DNA of 64,000 nucleotides from an uncultured Lachnospiraceae bacterium (GCA_947246015.1 CAMXQE010000015.1:1-64000); one strand, 5' to 3'. Positions 18,073 through 27,198 are shown, counted from the stretch's first letter. Notes: generated from the sequence alone by a model not told the origin. A program made the numbers and translations.

Positions 18073-19092
18073 ATGCAAAAAATAAAAGTGTTGGTAGTAG
18101 AAGATTCTGCAGTATTCCGTGAAATGCTGGTCAAAGGATTGCAGGAGGATCCGGGGATTGAGGTGGTTGCCGAAGCGGAAAATCCCTTTGAAGCCAGGGA
18201 TGCCATCGAACAGCATCTGCCGGATGTCATTACTTTGGATATAGAAATGCCGAAGATGAGCGGTATCGATTTCCTGAAGAGACTGATGCCCCAGTATCCC
18301 CTGCCGGTCATTATGTTAAGCGGCCTGAACGGAAAAGTGTTTGAGGCGATGGCGGCAGGCGCAATGGATTTCGTGCATAAACCGGTAAACCTTTCTCCGA
18401 CGAATGTGAAGGAATTCATCCGTCAGGAATTGATTGTAAAAATAAAAATTGCGGCTTCGGTAAATGTGGAGAAACTGGTGCGCAGGGAACCGGTTCATCC
18501 GTTCAGGGAAGTGAAACTGACCCCGAATAACTGTGTGATTGCAATAGGAGCTTCGACCGGAGGACCGGAGGCTATCCGGGAAGTTTTAAGCGGGTTTGGC
18601 AGGGATATTCCGGGAGTTGTTGTCGTGCAGCATATGCCCGCCGGTTTTACCCGTACGTATGCAGAGCGGCTGGACCGGCTCTGCGAAGTGGAGGTAAAGG
18701 AAGCGGAAGACGGGGATGCGGTAAGGCAGGGACGGGTACTGTTAGCGCCCGGCGGCCATCAGATGAGGGTGGTAAAGAAAGAGGCCGGATATTTCGTATC
18801 GGTAAAAGAGGAACCAAAAGTGAGCGGGCACTGTCCTTCCGTAGACGTGCTCTTCGAATCCGTGGCGAAAACGGCCGGAGCGGAATCCATAGGAGTGATT
18901 CTGACCGGCATGGGCGGGGACGGTTCCAAAGGGATGAAAGAGATGAAGAACCGGGGAGCCGTTACAATCGGTCAGGATGAAGACACCTGCGTCGTATACG
19001 GGATGCCCAAGGTAGCATATGATATCGGTGCGGTAACATATCAGATGCCGCTGGGAGATATTGCGGATAAAGTGTATAAGATTTTGGGTTAG
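18073..19092 (+). CDS. cheB: Chemotaxis response regulator protein-glutamate methylesterase
   Basis: A full-length CheB of 339 residues. The receiver domain has D11 and phospho-acceptor D56 (ITLDIEMPKMSG). A linker leads to the methylesterase domain with catalytic S161 (GASTGGPEAI), H187 (VQHMPAGF) and D283 (GMGGDGSKGM), matching the E. coli triad positions within three residues. CheB removes methyl groups from chemoreceptors and resets adaptation. No receptor gene or cheR is in the window. The CheA-like kinase begins 11 bases downstream and could phosphorylate it. An upstream AT-rich stretch and GGCGGAAAAG precede the start. Confidence 0.93.
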   Translation: MQKIKVLVVEDSAVFREMLVKGLQEDPGIEVVAEAENPFEARDAIEQHLPDVITLDIEMPKMSGIDFLKRLMPQYPLPVIMLSGLNGKVFEAMAAGAMDFVHKPVNLSPTNVKEFIRQELIVKIKIAASVNVEKLVRREPVHPFREVKLTPNNCVIAIGASTGGPEAIREVLSGFGRDIPGVVVVQHMPAGFTRTYAERLDRLCEVEVKEAEDGDAVRQGRVLLAPGGHQMRVVKKEAGYFVSVKEEPKVSGHCPSVDVLFESVAKTAGAESIGVILTGMGGDGSKGMKEMKNRGAVTIGQDEDTCVVYGMPKVAYDIGAVTYQMPLGDIADKVYKILG

Positions 19093-19103
19093 AGGTGCGG
19101 AAT

Positions 19104-20432
19104 ATGGGAGAAAGTTATAGTCCGGAAGGAATGCTGGATTCCTATTTGTATGAGTGTTTCCAACTGCTGGAACAGATGGAGGATATCGTATTTTCGGGAG
19201 AGACAGAAGATTTTTTCAGTGCGGAGGATATTCAGGAGATTTTCCGTATCCTGCATACGATAAAAGGAACCTCCAGTATTATGATGTATGATAATATCGG
19301 AATGGCGGCGCATAAGCTGGAAGATATTTTTTATTATCTGCGCGAGGCTGCCATTGAGGAACTTCCGAAAGAAGGGCTGTCGGAGTGTATTTACATGGCA
19401 GCGGATTTTATGGCGGAGGAATTAAGTAAGATTAAAGAGGGGGAGAATCCGGATGGAAGTCCGGAAGGAGTCATCCGGGAGGCGGAGCGTTATCTGGAGG
19501 AATTGAAATTCCATCTCCGGGAGCAGGGAACCGAACTGCCGCCTGAGAACATATATGCGGCTCCGGGAATGTATTATAATGCACCGCAGAGAAAAGAAAA
19601 ACCGAAGAAACCGGTTAAGATAGATTTGGGAATGGAACCGGAGCAGAATCCGGGAATGCAGCCGGGAGATTACGTTATTCTGGGCGGGAAGCAGACCGAA
19701 AAAGATGCTTTGGTAGGCATCCGTATAAGCAAATTAGAAGAAATCACTCTTTTATCCAAAAAACTGGTACAGCTTGACAAAGAATTGGAAAGAATGGAGA
19801 AGAAAGAAATCGAAAGCCGGTTACATGGAATTGTGAAGGAATTGAAAACATGCGTACAGGATATGAGAAAGACGCCGATAGCGACGGTTTTCCGGAGGAT
19901 GAAACTGGTGGTATATGACCTTTCCCATAAGCTGTCGAAAGAAATCGGGCTTGAGACGGAAGGGGAGGAACTTCTCGTGGACCGACTGGTGGCCGAGCAG
20001 CTGACGGACCCTTTGATGCATATCGTGAGAAATGCCGCAGACCATGGGATTGAAGACGTGGAGGAAAGAAAGAAAGCCGGAAAACCTGCGAAGGGTACCA
20101 TATGGCTGAGTGCGGAAAAGAGGGGAAAGCGCCTCCGGCTGTCGGCAAGGAATGACGGAAAGGAGCTGGATGCCCGTAAAATATTTGAACGGGCAAGGGA
20201 AAAAGGATTCATACCGGAGACGGCGGATATCGGGGATTATACCAGGGAGGAAATCTTCCTGATGGTTACTTATCCCGGATTTTCCACGATGGATAGGGTG
20301 ACGGAAATATCGGGAAGGGGAATCGGTATGGATATCGTAGCCAGCCGTTTGGAGGAACTGGGCGGCATTTTACGGATAGGAAATATGCCCGGAGGGGGCA
20401 TGGAAGTCACGATGGAAGTGCCTACAGATTGA
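19104..20432 (+). CDS. Short CheA-like histidine kinase lacking the CheW domain
   Basis: About 442 residues, against 650-700 for a normal CheA. An Hpt domain (about 1-120) has the phosphorylatable histidine H51 in 'RILHTIKGTSS'. A proline-rich linker follows, then a P3-like dimerisation helix pair (about 205-260) and an HATPase domain with the N-box 'MHIVRNAADHGIED' and G-box 'SGRGIGMDIVASRLEELGG'. The protein stops right after the ATPase fold: there is no C-terminal CheW-like P5 domain and no obvious P2. Without P5 it should not couple to receptors through CheW in the usual way. I start at the ATG at 19104 with AGAGGTG six bases upstream, rather than the GTG at 19095. The operon partner is cheB. 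Confidence 0.85.
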   Translation: MGESYSPEGMLDSYLYECFQLLEQMEDIVFSGETEDFFSAEDIQEIFRILHTIKGTSSIMMYDNIGMAAHKLEDIFYYLREAAIEELPKEGLSECIYMAADFMAEELSKIKEGENPDGSPEGVIREAERYLEELKFHLREQGTELPPENIYAAPGMYYNAPQRKEKPKKPVKIDLGMEPEQNPGMQPGDYVILGGKQTEKDALVGIRISKLEEITLLSKKLVQLDKELERMEKKEIESRLHGIVKELKTCVQDMRKTPIATVFRRMKLVVYDLSHKLSKEIGLETEGEELLVDRLVAEQLTDPLMHIVRNAADHGIEDVEERKKAGKPAKGTIWLSAEKRGKRLRLSARNDGKELDARKIFERAREKGFIPETADIGDYTREEIFLMVTYPGFSTMDRVTEISGRGIGMDIVASRLEELGGILRIGNMPGGGMEVTMEVPTD

Positions 20433-20537
20433 ATTTCCCGCAGATTGAATTTCCTTCTTTTCGGAATCGGACGGATGTGTTACAATGGATTCAGATTTTA
20501 AGTAACATGCTAGAATAGGAATGATAAGGTGGAGACT

Positions 20538-21230
20538 ATGAAGAGAATATTGCTGAAACTCAGCGGGGAAGCGCTGGCGGGTGAGAAGAAAACCGGATTT
20601 GATGAGGAAACGGTCAGAGGCGTAGCCCTGCAGGTAAAACAGCTGGTGGAAAATACGCAGGTGGGAATTGTAATCGGAGGGGGCAATTTCTGGCGCGGCC
20701 GTTCCAGCGAGCATATCGACCGGACAAAGGCAGATCAGATTGGTATGCTGGCAACGGTCATGAACTGCATTTATGTATCGGAAATCTTCCGCTCGGCAGG
20801 GATGGAGACAGAGATTCTGACACCTTTTTCCTGCGGCTCTTTTACCAAGATGTTTTCCAAGGATAAGGCTAATAAATATTTTAAGCAGGGGAAAGTGGTA
20901 TTTTTTGCAGGAGGCACGGGACATCCTTATTTTTCCACGGATACAGGCGTGGTGCTGCGTGCCGTGGAGGTAGAGGCGGATGTAATACTGCTGGCAAAGG
21001 CGGTGGACGGGGTATATGACGCCGATCCGAGGTCAAATCCGGATGCAAGGAAATATGAGGAAGTGTCGATTGAGGAAGTGATTGCAAAGAACCTTCAGGT
21101 AGTGGATATGACGGCATCCATTCTTGCGAGAGACAACCGGATGCCTATGTGGGTGTTCGGACTAAATGAAACGGACAGTATCGTGAATACGGTAAACGGT
21201 AAGTTCAGCGGGACAAAGATAACGGTTTAG
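20538..21230 (+). CDS. pyrH: UMP kinase
   Basis: Bacterial uridylate kinase (amino-acid kinase fold) of 230 residues, converting UMP to UDP. Seen: N-terminal 'RILLKLSGEAL', the glycine loop 'IVIGGGNFWRGR', 'DQIGMLATVMNC', and 'VDGVYDADPRSNPDARKYEEV', which is diagnostic of PyrH. The ATG at 20538 has AAGGTGG about six bases upstream; a GTG nine bases earlier is less likely. It heads the conserved block pyrH-frr-uppS-cdsA-dxr-rseP. Confidence 0.95.
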   Translation: MKRILLKLSGEALAGEKKTGFDEETVRGVALQVKQLVENTQVGIVIGGGNFWRGRSSEHIDRTKADQIGMLATVMNCIYVSEIFRSAGMETEILTPFSCGSFTKMFSKDKANKYFKQGKVVFFAGGTGHPYFSTDTGVVLRAVEVEADVILLAKAVDGVYDADPRSNPDARKYEEVSIEEVIAKNLQVVDMTASILARDNRMPMWVFGLNETDSIVNTVNGKFSGTKITV

Positions 21231-21248
21231 GACAGGAGGATACGGAAT

Positions 21249-21800
21249 ATGGATGAAAGACTAAAAGTTTATGATGGGAAGATGAAGAAAGCGTTTGAAT
21301 ATCTGGAGGCTGATTTTATGACCATCCGTGCAGGCAGGGCAAATCCCCATGTACTGGATAAAATCAGGGTGGATTATTACGGGACGCCTACGCCGATTCA
21401 GCAGGTGGGGAATATTACCGTACCGGAGGCGCGGATGATTCAGATTGCTCCGTGGGAAAAGTCTTTGATTAAGGAGATTGAGAAAGCGATTCTGGCTTCC
21501 GATGTGGGCATCACTCCTTCCAATGACGGTGCGGTAATCCGCCTGGTATTTCCGGAACTTACGGAAGAAAGAAGGAAGAGCCTTGCAAAAGAAGTAAAGA
21601 AGAAGGGGGAAGACGGCAAGGTAGCAGTCCGTAATATCAGAAGGGACGGAAACGACGCTTTTAAAAAGCTGGCAAAAGAAGATGTGTCCGAAGATCAGAT
21701 TAAGCAGCTGGAAGACGAACTTCAGAAGATGACTGACCGGTACATTAAAGATATTGATAAATTGGTGGATGAAAAGTCAAAAGAGATTCTTACCGTATAA
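21249..21800 (+). CDS. frr: Ribosome recycling factor
   Basis: A 183-residue RRF, the usual length. With EF-G it splits post-termination ribosomes. The family pattern is clear throughout: 'FMTIRAGRANPHVLDKIRVDYYGTPTPIQQVGNITVPEARMI' region near residues 23-64, 'LTEERRKSLAKEVKKKGEDGKVAVRNIRRD' region near 110-139, and the helical C-terminus. It follows pyrH by 18 bases, its classical neighbour. AGGAGGATACGG precedes the start. Confidence 0.96.
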   Translation: MDERLKVYDGKMKKAFEYLEADFMTIRAGRANPHVLDKIRVDYYGTPTPIQQVGNITVPEARMIQIAPWEKSLIKEIEKAILASDVGITPSNDGAVIRLVFPELTEERRKSLAKEVKKKGEDGKVAVRNIRRDGNDAFKKLAKEDVSEDQIKQLEDELQKMTDRYIKDIDKLVDEKSKEILTV

Positions 21801-21950
21801 AGATTCAGGAAAGGGTCAGCGTAAGGGACAGTCGATGCAGTCGTATTGTCCCTTTTGGCGGTATGGACAGGTACGTGTATACGGATGCACGGAAGCAAAG
21901 AGAAGGGGTGCGGCAGCAGGCATGGCAGCCGCGCGGTCATGGGTGACAGG

Positions 21951-22694
21951 ATGCAGGAAAAGCAGAACGATGGAAATAATAAAGAAAGAAAAATTCCGAA
22001 CCATGTTGCAATTATTTTAGACGGTAACGGCAGATGGGCGAAAAGCAAAGGGATGCCGAGGAATTACGGGCATGTACAGGGTGCAAAAGCGGTGGAAGTA
22101 ATCTGTGAGGAGGCTTACCGGATGGGTATCCGGTATTTAACCGTGTACGCTTTTTCAACGGAAAACTGGAACCGTCCGAAGGACGAAGTGGATGCGCTGA
22201 TGAAGCTGCTGCGCAATTATTTGAAAACCTGTTTAAAGACGGCGGAAAAGAACCGGATGTGTGTGCGCATTCTCGGAGACAAGACAGGGCTGGACGAAGA
22301 TATCCGGCAGCGTATCGAAGAATTGGAAAAGGCGACGGTGAACAATGACGGGCTTCATTTCCAGATAGCCCTGAATTACGGCGGCAGGGATGAAATCGTA
22401 CGGGCGGTGAGGGAACTGTCCCGAAAGGTTGGAAACGGGGAACTGGAGGCAGGGCAGATTACGGAAGATATGATAAGCTCCATGCTGGATACCAGAGGAC
22501 TTCCGGAGCCGGATTTGCTGATACGGACCTGCAATGAGCAGCGGATATCCAATTTCCTGTTGTGGCAGCTGGCTTATACGGAATTTTATTTTACTTCCGT
22601 GGCATGGCCGGATTTTACAAAAGAAGAATTGGAAAAGGCCGTAGAGGCATATAATAAGAGGGATAGACGATATGGTCTGGTAAAGGGTGATTAG
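21951..22694 (+). CDS. uppS: Undecaprenyl diphosphate synthase (cis-prenyltransferase)
   Basis: About 247 residues. It makes the C55 lipid carrier for peptidoglycan from FPP and eight IPP. The signature 'AIILDGNGRWAKSKGMPRNYGH' region carries the Mg-binding aspartate (ILDG) and catalytic residues; 'STENWNRP' and 'LNYGGRDEI' follow, and 'PEPDLLIRTCNEQRISNFLLWQ' near the C-terminus closes the active site. The frame is open upstream to 21846, but GGTGACAGG lies before the ATG at 21951 and the upstream part has no family similarity. It is followed by cdsA after 12 bases, so carrier and phospholipid synthesis are co-expressed. Confidence 0.94.
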   Translation: MQEKQNDGNNKERKIPNHVAIILDGNGRWAKSKGMPRNYGHVQGAKAVEVICEEAYRMGIRYLTVYAFSTENWNRPKDEVDALMKLLRNYLKTCLKTAEKNRMCVRILGDKTGLDEDIRQRIEELEKATVNNDGLHFQIALNYGGRDEIVRAVRELSRKVGNGELEAGQITEDMISSMLDTRGLPEPDLLIRTCNEQRISNFLLWQLAYTEFYFTSVAWPDFTKEELEKAVEAYNKRDRRYGLVKGD

Positions 22695-22706
22695 GAGGTA
22701 GCGGTT

Positions 22707-23528
22707 ATGTTTGTGACTCGTTTGCTTAGCGGCATTGTGCTTGTAGTGATTGCCCTTGTGACGTTGTTTACGGGCGGTTATCTTTTGGCTGCCGTCTGTC
22801 TGTGCATTTCCCTGATTGCATACAGCGAGCTTATGGGAGCCTGCGGAATCCACGCTAAAGGACAGAAGATAAGTGCATTGGAAGGAGCCGGGTATCTGGG
22901 AATCTTCGGCTATTATGCAGTGGTGGTATTTACAGGAAACGCAACGGCACAGCTGCTCGGCATATTATTCGTAATGATTGCATTTATGTTCGTATATGTG
23001 TTTGCTTTTCCGAAATTCCGGGCGGAGCAGGTGATGGGCAGTTTTTTCTGTTTTGCTTATGCGCCGGTGATGTTCGCATTTATTTATCAGACGAGGAAAC
23101 TTCCCCATGGGCTCTATCTTGTCTGGATGATTTTCATCAGTTCCTGGATATGCGATACCTGTGCGTACCTGACCGGTATCCTGATAGGGAAGCATAAAAT
23201 GACACCGAAACTCAGTCCGAAGAAGTCCGTGGAAGGAGCGGTCGGCGGTATAGCCGGTTCTGCGCTGGTGGGCGGTCTGTACGGATATTTTCTGGTGGAA
23301 AATGCAGTATCAGGGCAGGAAATCACATGGATTTTGGTTATTATCAGCGCGGCGGGGGCCATGATATCCCAAGTGGGGGATTTGGCGGCATCTGCGATTA
23401 AGAGGAACCATGAAATTAAGGATTACGGTCATCTGATACCGGGACACGGAGGTATTATGGACCGGTTTGACAGTGTGATATTTACGGCGCCGATGATTTA
23501 TGCGCTGGCAGTTCTGTTAATTAAATAA
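22707..23528 (+). CDS. cdsA: Phosphatidate cytidylyltransferase
   Basis: CDP-diacylglycerol synthase of 273 residues with about eight membrane spans. The family signature is intact near residues 227-255: 'ASAIKRNHEIKDYGHLIPGH' followed by G-G-x-x-D-R-x-D. The enzyme makes CDP-diacylglycerol, precursor of phosphatidylglycerol and cardiolipin. AGGAGGT lies upstream of the start. The gene is the usual partner of uppS and dxr. Confidence 0.95.
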   Translation: MFVTRLLSGIVLVVIALVTLFTGGYLLAAVCLCISLIAYSELMGACGIHAKGQKISALEGAGYLGIFGYYAVVVFTGNATAQLLGILFVMIAFMFVYVFAFPKFRAEQVMGSFFCFAYAPVMFAFIYQTRKLPHGLYLVWMIFISSWICDTCAYLTGILIGKHKMTPKLSPKKSVEGAVGGIAGSALVGGLYGYFLVENAVSGQEITWILVIISAAGAMISQVGDLAASAIKRNHEIKDYGHLIPGHGGIMDRFDSVIFTAPMIYALAVLLIK

Positions 23529-23596
23529 AGTCGGAATAAGGGCGCTTCAGCGGGGTGCTGGCTTTAAGCCTGAGGAAGCGTGCATGAGGGATAAGA

Positions 23597-23621
23597 GTGA
23601 AAGATTTTTCAAATCTTTCAC
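23597..23621 (+). other. Hairpin in the cdsA-dxr spacer
   Basis: An 11-bp perfect stem, GTGAAAGATTT with AAATCTTTCAC, and a three-base loop, without a following T run. It sits just before the 61-base repeat that forms the dxr leader. It may be an RNA-processing or stability element. Confidence 0.45.
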
Positions 23622-23628
23622 TCCGCAA

Positions 23629-23689
23629 GTTTGTGTCTGCGCTGCATCCACAAACTTGATATGCGCAAAAAGCAGCGCTGAAATGAGGA
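23629..23689 (+). repeat. 61-bp leader repeat, copy A (before dxr)
   Basis: About 51 of 61 bases match 38579-38639, which sits in the same position before clpX. It includes two small inverted repeats (GTTTGTG...CACAAAC and GCGC...GCGC) and ends in AATGAGGA, the ribosome binding site of dxr. Confidence 0.7.
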
Positions 23690-23694
23690 TACAC

Positions 23695-24840
23695 ATGAAA
23701 AAATTGGCTATTTTGGGTTCGACGGGGTCAATAGGAACCCAGACGTTGGAAATTGTGAGACAAAATGAGGACCTGCAGGTGGTTGCCCTGGCTGCAGGCA
23801 GCAATGTAGAGCGGATGGAGCAGCAGATTCGCGAGTTCCGGCCATCCGTGGCGGCGATGTGGAGCGAGGAAGCATACAGGGATTTAAAAGCACGTGTGGC
23901 GGATACGGGAGTACGTGTCTGCTGCGGCATGGAAGGGCTTTTGGAAATCGCCGTGATGGAAGAGGTGGAAGTATTGGTTACGGCGATTGTGGGAATGATT
24001 GGAATAAGGCCTACGATTGCGGCTATCGAAAGCGGCAAGGCGATTGCACTGGCAAATAAAGAGACTTTGGTGACGGCGGGGCATATTATCATGCCGCTGG
24101 CAGCGGAACATAAAGTTCCAATCCTGCCGGTGGACAGTGAGCACAGCGCCATTTTCCAGTCCATGAACGGGGAAAATAAGCAGCGCATCACAAAGATACT
24201 GCTGACGGCATCAGGAGGGCCTTTCAGGGGCAAAACGAAAGCCGAACTTAAAGATATGAAGGTGGAGGATGCCCTAAAGCATCCAAACTGGGCGATGGGA
24301 AGGAAGATTACCATTGATTCCGCTACCATGGTGAATAAAGGGCTGGAGGTCATGGAAGCGAAATGGCTGTTCGGCGTGGATTTGGACCGGATTGAGGTAG
24401 TGGTGCATCCGCAGAGTGTGATTCATTCCATGGTGGAATATGAGGATGGGGCAGTAATGGCACAGCTCGGTATGCCGGATATGAAGCTGCCGATTGCTTA
24501 TGCGCTGTTTTATCCCGACCGCAGGCCGCTTCCCGGAAAAAGGCTGGATTTTTCCGCTTTGGGCCAGATGACTTTTGAAAAGCCGGATTTAGAGGTGTTT
24601 ACCGGATTGAGGCTGGCTTTTGAAGCAGCGGGAACGGGCGGCAGTATGCCTACGGTATACAATGCGGCAAACGAGATGGCGGTAAGTCTGTTTTTGGAAC
24701 GGAAGATAGGATTTTTGCAGATTCCGGAGCTGATAGGAGCCTGCATGGAACAGCATAAGACGGTGCCGGCTCCGAATGTGGAAGAAATCCTTCTGGCGGA
24801 GCAGGAAGCATATGAATTCATAAGGCGGGTGATAAATTGA
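23695..24840 (+). CDS. dxr: 1-deoxy-D-xylulose 5-phosphate reductoisomerase
   Basis: A 381-residue DXR, the second enzyme of the MEP isoprenoid pathway (DXP to MEP, NADPH-dependent). NADPH-binding 'KLAILGSTGSIGTQTLE' opens the protein; 'ANKETLVTAG', the metal-binding 'VDSEHSAIFQ' and 'TASGGPFRG', and 'MVNKGLEVMEAKWLF' are all present. The frame is open 37 codons further upstream, but that part lies in the repeat leader; the ATG at 23695 with TGAGGA six bases before it begins exactly at the conserved N-terminus. The stop overlaps the possible TTG start of rseP. Confidence 0.96.
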   Translation: MKKLAILGSTGSIGTQTLEIVRQNEDLQVVALAAGSNVERMEQQIREFRPSVAAMWSEEAYRDLKARVADTGVRVCCGMEGLLEIAVMEEVEVLVTAIVGMIGIRPTIAAIESGKAIALANKETLVTAGHIIMPLAAEHKVPILPVDSEHSAIFQSMNGENKQRITKILLTASGGPFRGKTKAELKDMKVEDALKHPNWAMGRKITIDSATMVNKGLEVMEAKWLFGVDLDRIEVVVHPQSVIHSMVEYEDGAVMAQLGMPDMKLPIAYALFYPDRRPLPGKRLDFSALGQMTFEKPDLEVFTGLRLAFEAAGTGGSMPTVYNAANEMAVSLFLERKIGFLQIPELIGACMEQHKTVPAPNVEEILLAEQEAYEFIRRVIN

Positions 24841-25892
24841 TAATGACGATTGTTTTATTTTTGCTGATATTTGGTCTGGTGGTTATATCCCATGAATTCG
24901 GGCATTTTCTGCTGGCGAAGAAGAATGGGATACGGGTCGTGGAATTTGCGGTTGGGATGGGGCCTACCTTATTCCATTTTAAGAAGGGAGAGACGGTATA
25001 CAGTCTGAAAGCTTTGCCAATCGGCGGCGCCTGTATGTTTGATGGGGAGGACGGCGTGCTGTCAAAAGAGGGTGAGCCGGATGAAGGCTCTTTTCTGGCG
25101 GCCAGCGTGTGGGCAAGGATTTCCGCGGTAGTGGCCGGGCCGCTGTTTAATTTGATTCTGGCTTATGCGCTTTCCCTGATTGTCGTTGCATTTACCGGTT
25201 CGAACCGTCCGGTTATCCAGACGGTGCTGCCGGACAGCGCAGCGGAGGCGGCAGGACTGCAGAGCGGTGACCGGATTACGAGAATCAATGGGGAAAGGGT
25301 ACATCTCGGACAGCAGGTTACGCTGATTTCGTGGCTGAATAAGGGAGAAGACCTTACGGTGGAGTTTGTGCGTGACGGGGAAAAAGGAAGCGTGACGGTA
25401 ACGCCTGTCTATGATAGTGCGGCAGGACGTTATTATATGGGATTCATGGGAGTCAGTGAATATTTTAAGTGTAATGCGCTGGAAGTATTCCAGTACGGCT
25501 TTTATGAATTGGAATACTGGGTAGGGAGTACCTTTAAAAGCCTGGGAATGTTATTTACCGGTCAGGTGACGAAGGACGATGTGGCAGGACCTGTGGGAAT
25601 CGCACAGCTGGTGGGGGAAACCTATGAGACGGAAAAGGAATACGGAGCCGGGTATGTAATCCTTTCCATGATGAATATCACGATTCTTCTTTCTGTGAAT
25701 CTGGGGATACTGAATCTGCTGCCGGTTCCCGCGTTGGATGGCGGCCGTCTGGTGTTCTTATTGATAGAGGCGGTCCGTGGGAAGCCGATTTCCCCGGAAA
25801 AGGAAGGAATGGTACACCTGGCAGGGATGGCGGCATTGATGCTGCTGATGGTGTTTGTTTTGTTTAATGATATTTCGCGGTTGTTTTCCTGA
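24837..25892 (+). CDS. rseP: RIP metalloprotease (site-2 protease family)
   Basis: A 351-residue intramembrane zinc protease (RseP/RasP). The zinc motif is 'SHEFGHF' (HExxH, about residues 19-23) in the first membrane span, a PDZ domain lies around residues 110-195, and the third zinc ligand is in 'PVPALDGGRLVF' near residue 300. It cleaves membrane-bound anti-sigma factors and signal-peptide remnants; the two ECF/anti-sigma operons of this window are possible clients (inference). Either TTG at 24837 or ATG at 24843 can start it; GGCGGGTG is better spaced for the TTG. Confidence 0.94.
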   Translation: MIMTIVLFLLIFGLVVISHEFGHFLLAKKNGIRVVEFAVGMGPTLFHFKKGETVYSLKALPIGGACMFDGEDGVLSKEGEPDEGSFLAASVWARISAVVAGPLFNLILAYALSLIVVAFTGSNRPVIQTVLPDSAAEAAGLQSGDRITRINGERVHLGQQVTLISWLNKGEDLTVEFVRDGEKGSVTVTPVYDSAAGRYYMGFMGVSEYFKCNALEVFQYGFYELEYWVGSTFKSLGMLFTGQVTKDDVAGPVGIAQLVGETYETEKEYGAGYVILSMMNITILLSVNLGILNLLPVPALDGGRLVFLLIEAVRGKPISPEKEGMVHLAGMAALMLLMVFVLFNDISRLFS

Positions 25893-25944
25893 GATTGGGA
25901 GAGCAGGCTTTTTGCTGTGCTGTATATGTACGCGAATCAAACAG

Positions 25945-26273
25945 GTAACAGTTCAGCCGTATTGATTGGCTGTGTGGTTGGGATTCCCCAACCGAAAGAG
26001 TTTCACGGCGGCGGAAGATGTTTTGTCCCTGTTTCTAATGCACTGATTTGGATGGATTTTTCTAAGCAGAATGGCATGTGAACCGGCTGGCTGCGGTACG
26101 CCCTCAAGCGGCATCCATGCCGCATCTGACCTCATGCTGTGGCATTCTGCTAAGAAAAATTTCCATCCAAATCCAAGCAAGAGAAACAGGGACAAAACAT
26201 CTTCCGTCGCCGTGAAACTCTTTCGGCCGGAGAATCTTCACCACACAGCCAATCAATACGGCTGAACTGTTAC
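25945..26273. repeat. 329-bp foldback (long inverted repeat) element
   Basis: Arms 25945-26075 and about 26141-26273 are near-perfect reverse complements (a handful of mismatches and a short indel over about 130 bases), with a central part holding the small palindrome CGGCATCCATGCCG. Transcribed RNA would form a very long hairpin. Short open frames on both strands share the same C-terminal codons purely because of the symmetry and are not genes. It lies between rseP and the phosphatase gene and looks like a MITE or foldback repeat; no transposase is present. Confidence 0.8.
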
Positions 26274-26475
26274 TCAAACAGCAGTCCGGATAAATAAAAA
26301 GCTTGTTTTTTCCCGACGCGTCCTCTATAATGAATTTATATCCAATCTTTTTACGACAGATTGCAAAGTCTTGTAATCTGACTCCCAAAAAAAGAATCGA
26401 AAAATCAAAAAACAAGAAAATTGAAAAAAGCGAGAAAATCGAAAAAAGAAAACAAAATATGGTGCAGGAGGAAAA

Positions 26476-27198
26476 ATGAAGGTTATTTCAGAAGTATATT
26501 GGGACAAAGGGGGGCGGACTGTCAATCAGGATTCTGTTTCTCTCCAGCAGGTCAGCATTCGTGGAAAGCGGGCCGTGTTTGCATTAGTCTGTGACGGTAT
26601 CGGCGGTTTGCAGCAGGGGGAGGAGGCCAGCGGGTTTGTGGCGGAGCGGATGACGGAATGGTTCTATACGGAAGCCATCCGAATGTTAAGAAAAAAGAAA
26701 GGCAGGAAAAAAATAGGACGGGCAGGTCTGCGGGCGCTGTATGGATGTAACGGGGAGATGGGGACATATGCGGGGCGGTGTGGTATAAAGATGGGGACTG
26801 CGGTAACGATGGTGTTAATCAGCGGAGGACGGTATCTGTCGTGGCATAGCGGGGATACCAGGCTTTATCGTGTGAATCCGGGGCGGGGGAGAAAGCGGAT
26901 GAAACAGCTGACGGCAGACCATACGGCGGACTACCGTACATTAGTTCGCTGTGTCGGGAGCTTTCCGTGGAAAGAACCGGATGTATCGGGCGGCAGGCTG
27001 AAGAGGAACTGTGTTCTGCTCTTGTGTACCGACGGATTCCGCAACCGGGTGCCGGAGGAAAAAATCGGGGAGGCGCTGCAGCCCTCGTTTCTCATTTCGC
27101 AGGAGCAGATGGGGAAAAGGCTGCGGGAACTTTCCGCCTATGGGAAACGGAACGGGGAGACAGATAATCGTTCGGCTGTGGTAATTAAGTGTTTTTAA
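26476..27198 (+). CDS. PP2C-family serine/threonine phosphatase
   Basis: A 240-residue metal-dependent phosphatase. Metal-binding aspartates appear in order in 'NQDSV', 'CDGIGGLQQGEEAS', 'TDGFRNR' and the terminal 'TDNRSAVV', with 'GDTRLYRV' in the middle, so it should be active. The family reverses Ser/Thr phosphorylation. The kinase gene begins 36 bases downstream, so the pair forms a phosphorylation switch like PrpC-PrkC, although this phosphatase diverges from typical PrpC. AGGAGG lies upstream of the start. The pair is inserted between rseP and ispG, which are usually adjacent in this operon. Confidence 0.87.
   Translation: MKVISEVYWDKGGRTVNQDSVSLQQVSIRGKRAVFALVCDGIGGLQQGEEASGFVAERMTEWFYTEAIRMLRKKKGRKKIGRAGLRALYGCNGEMGTYAGRCGIKMGTAVTMVLISGGRYLSWHSGDTRLYRVNPGRGRKRMKQLTADHTADYRTLVRCVGSFPWKEPDVSGGRLKRNCVLLLCTDGFRNRVPEEKIGEALQPSFLISQEQMGKRLRELSAYGKRNGETDNRSAVVIKCF

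Noticed and set aside
23539..23628. Riboswitch before dxr
   Set aside because: The hairpins here do not match any riboswitch class I know, and the region is better described as the spacer plus the 61-bp repeat.
25953..26265. Two short open frames (25953-26195 minus, 26071-26265 plus) with nearly the same C-terminal residues
   Set aside because: They read the two arms of one foldback repeat; the similarity is a result of the symmetry and neither has a ribosome binding site.
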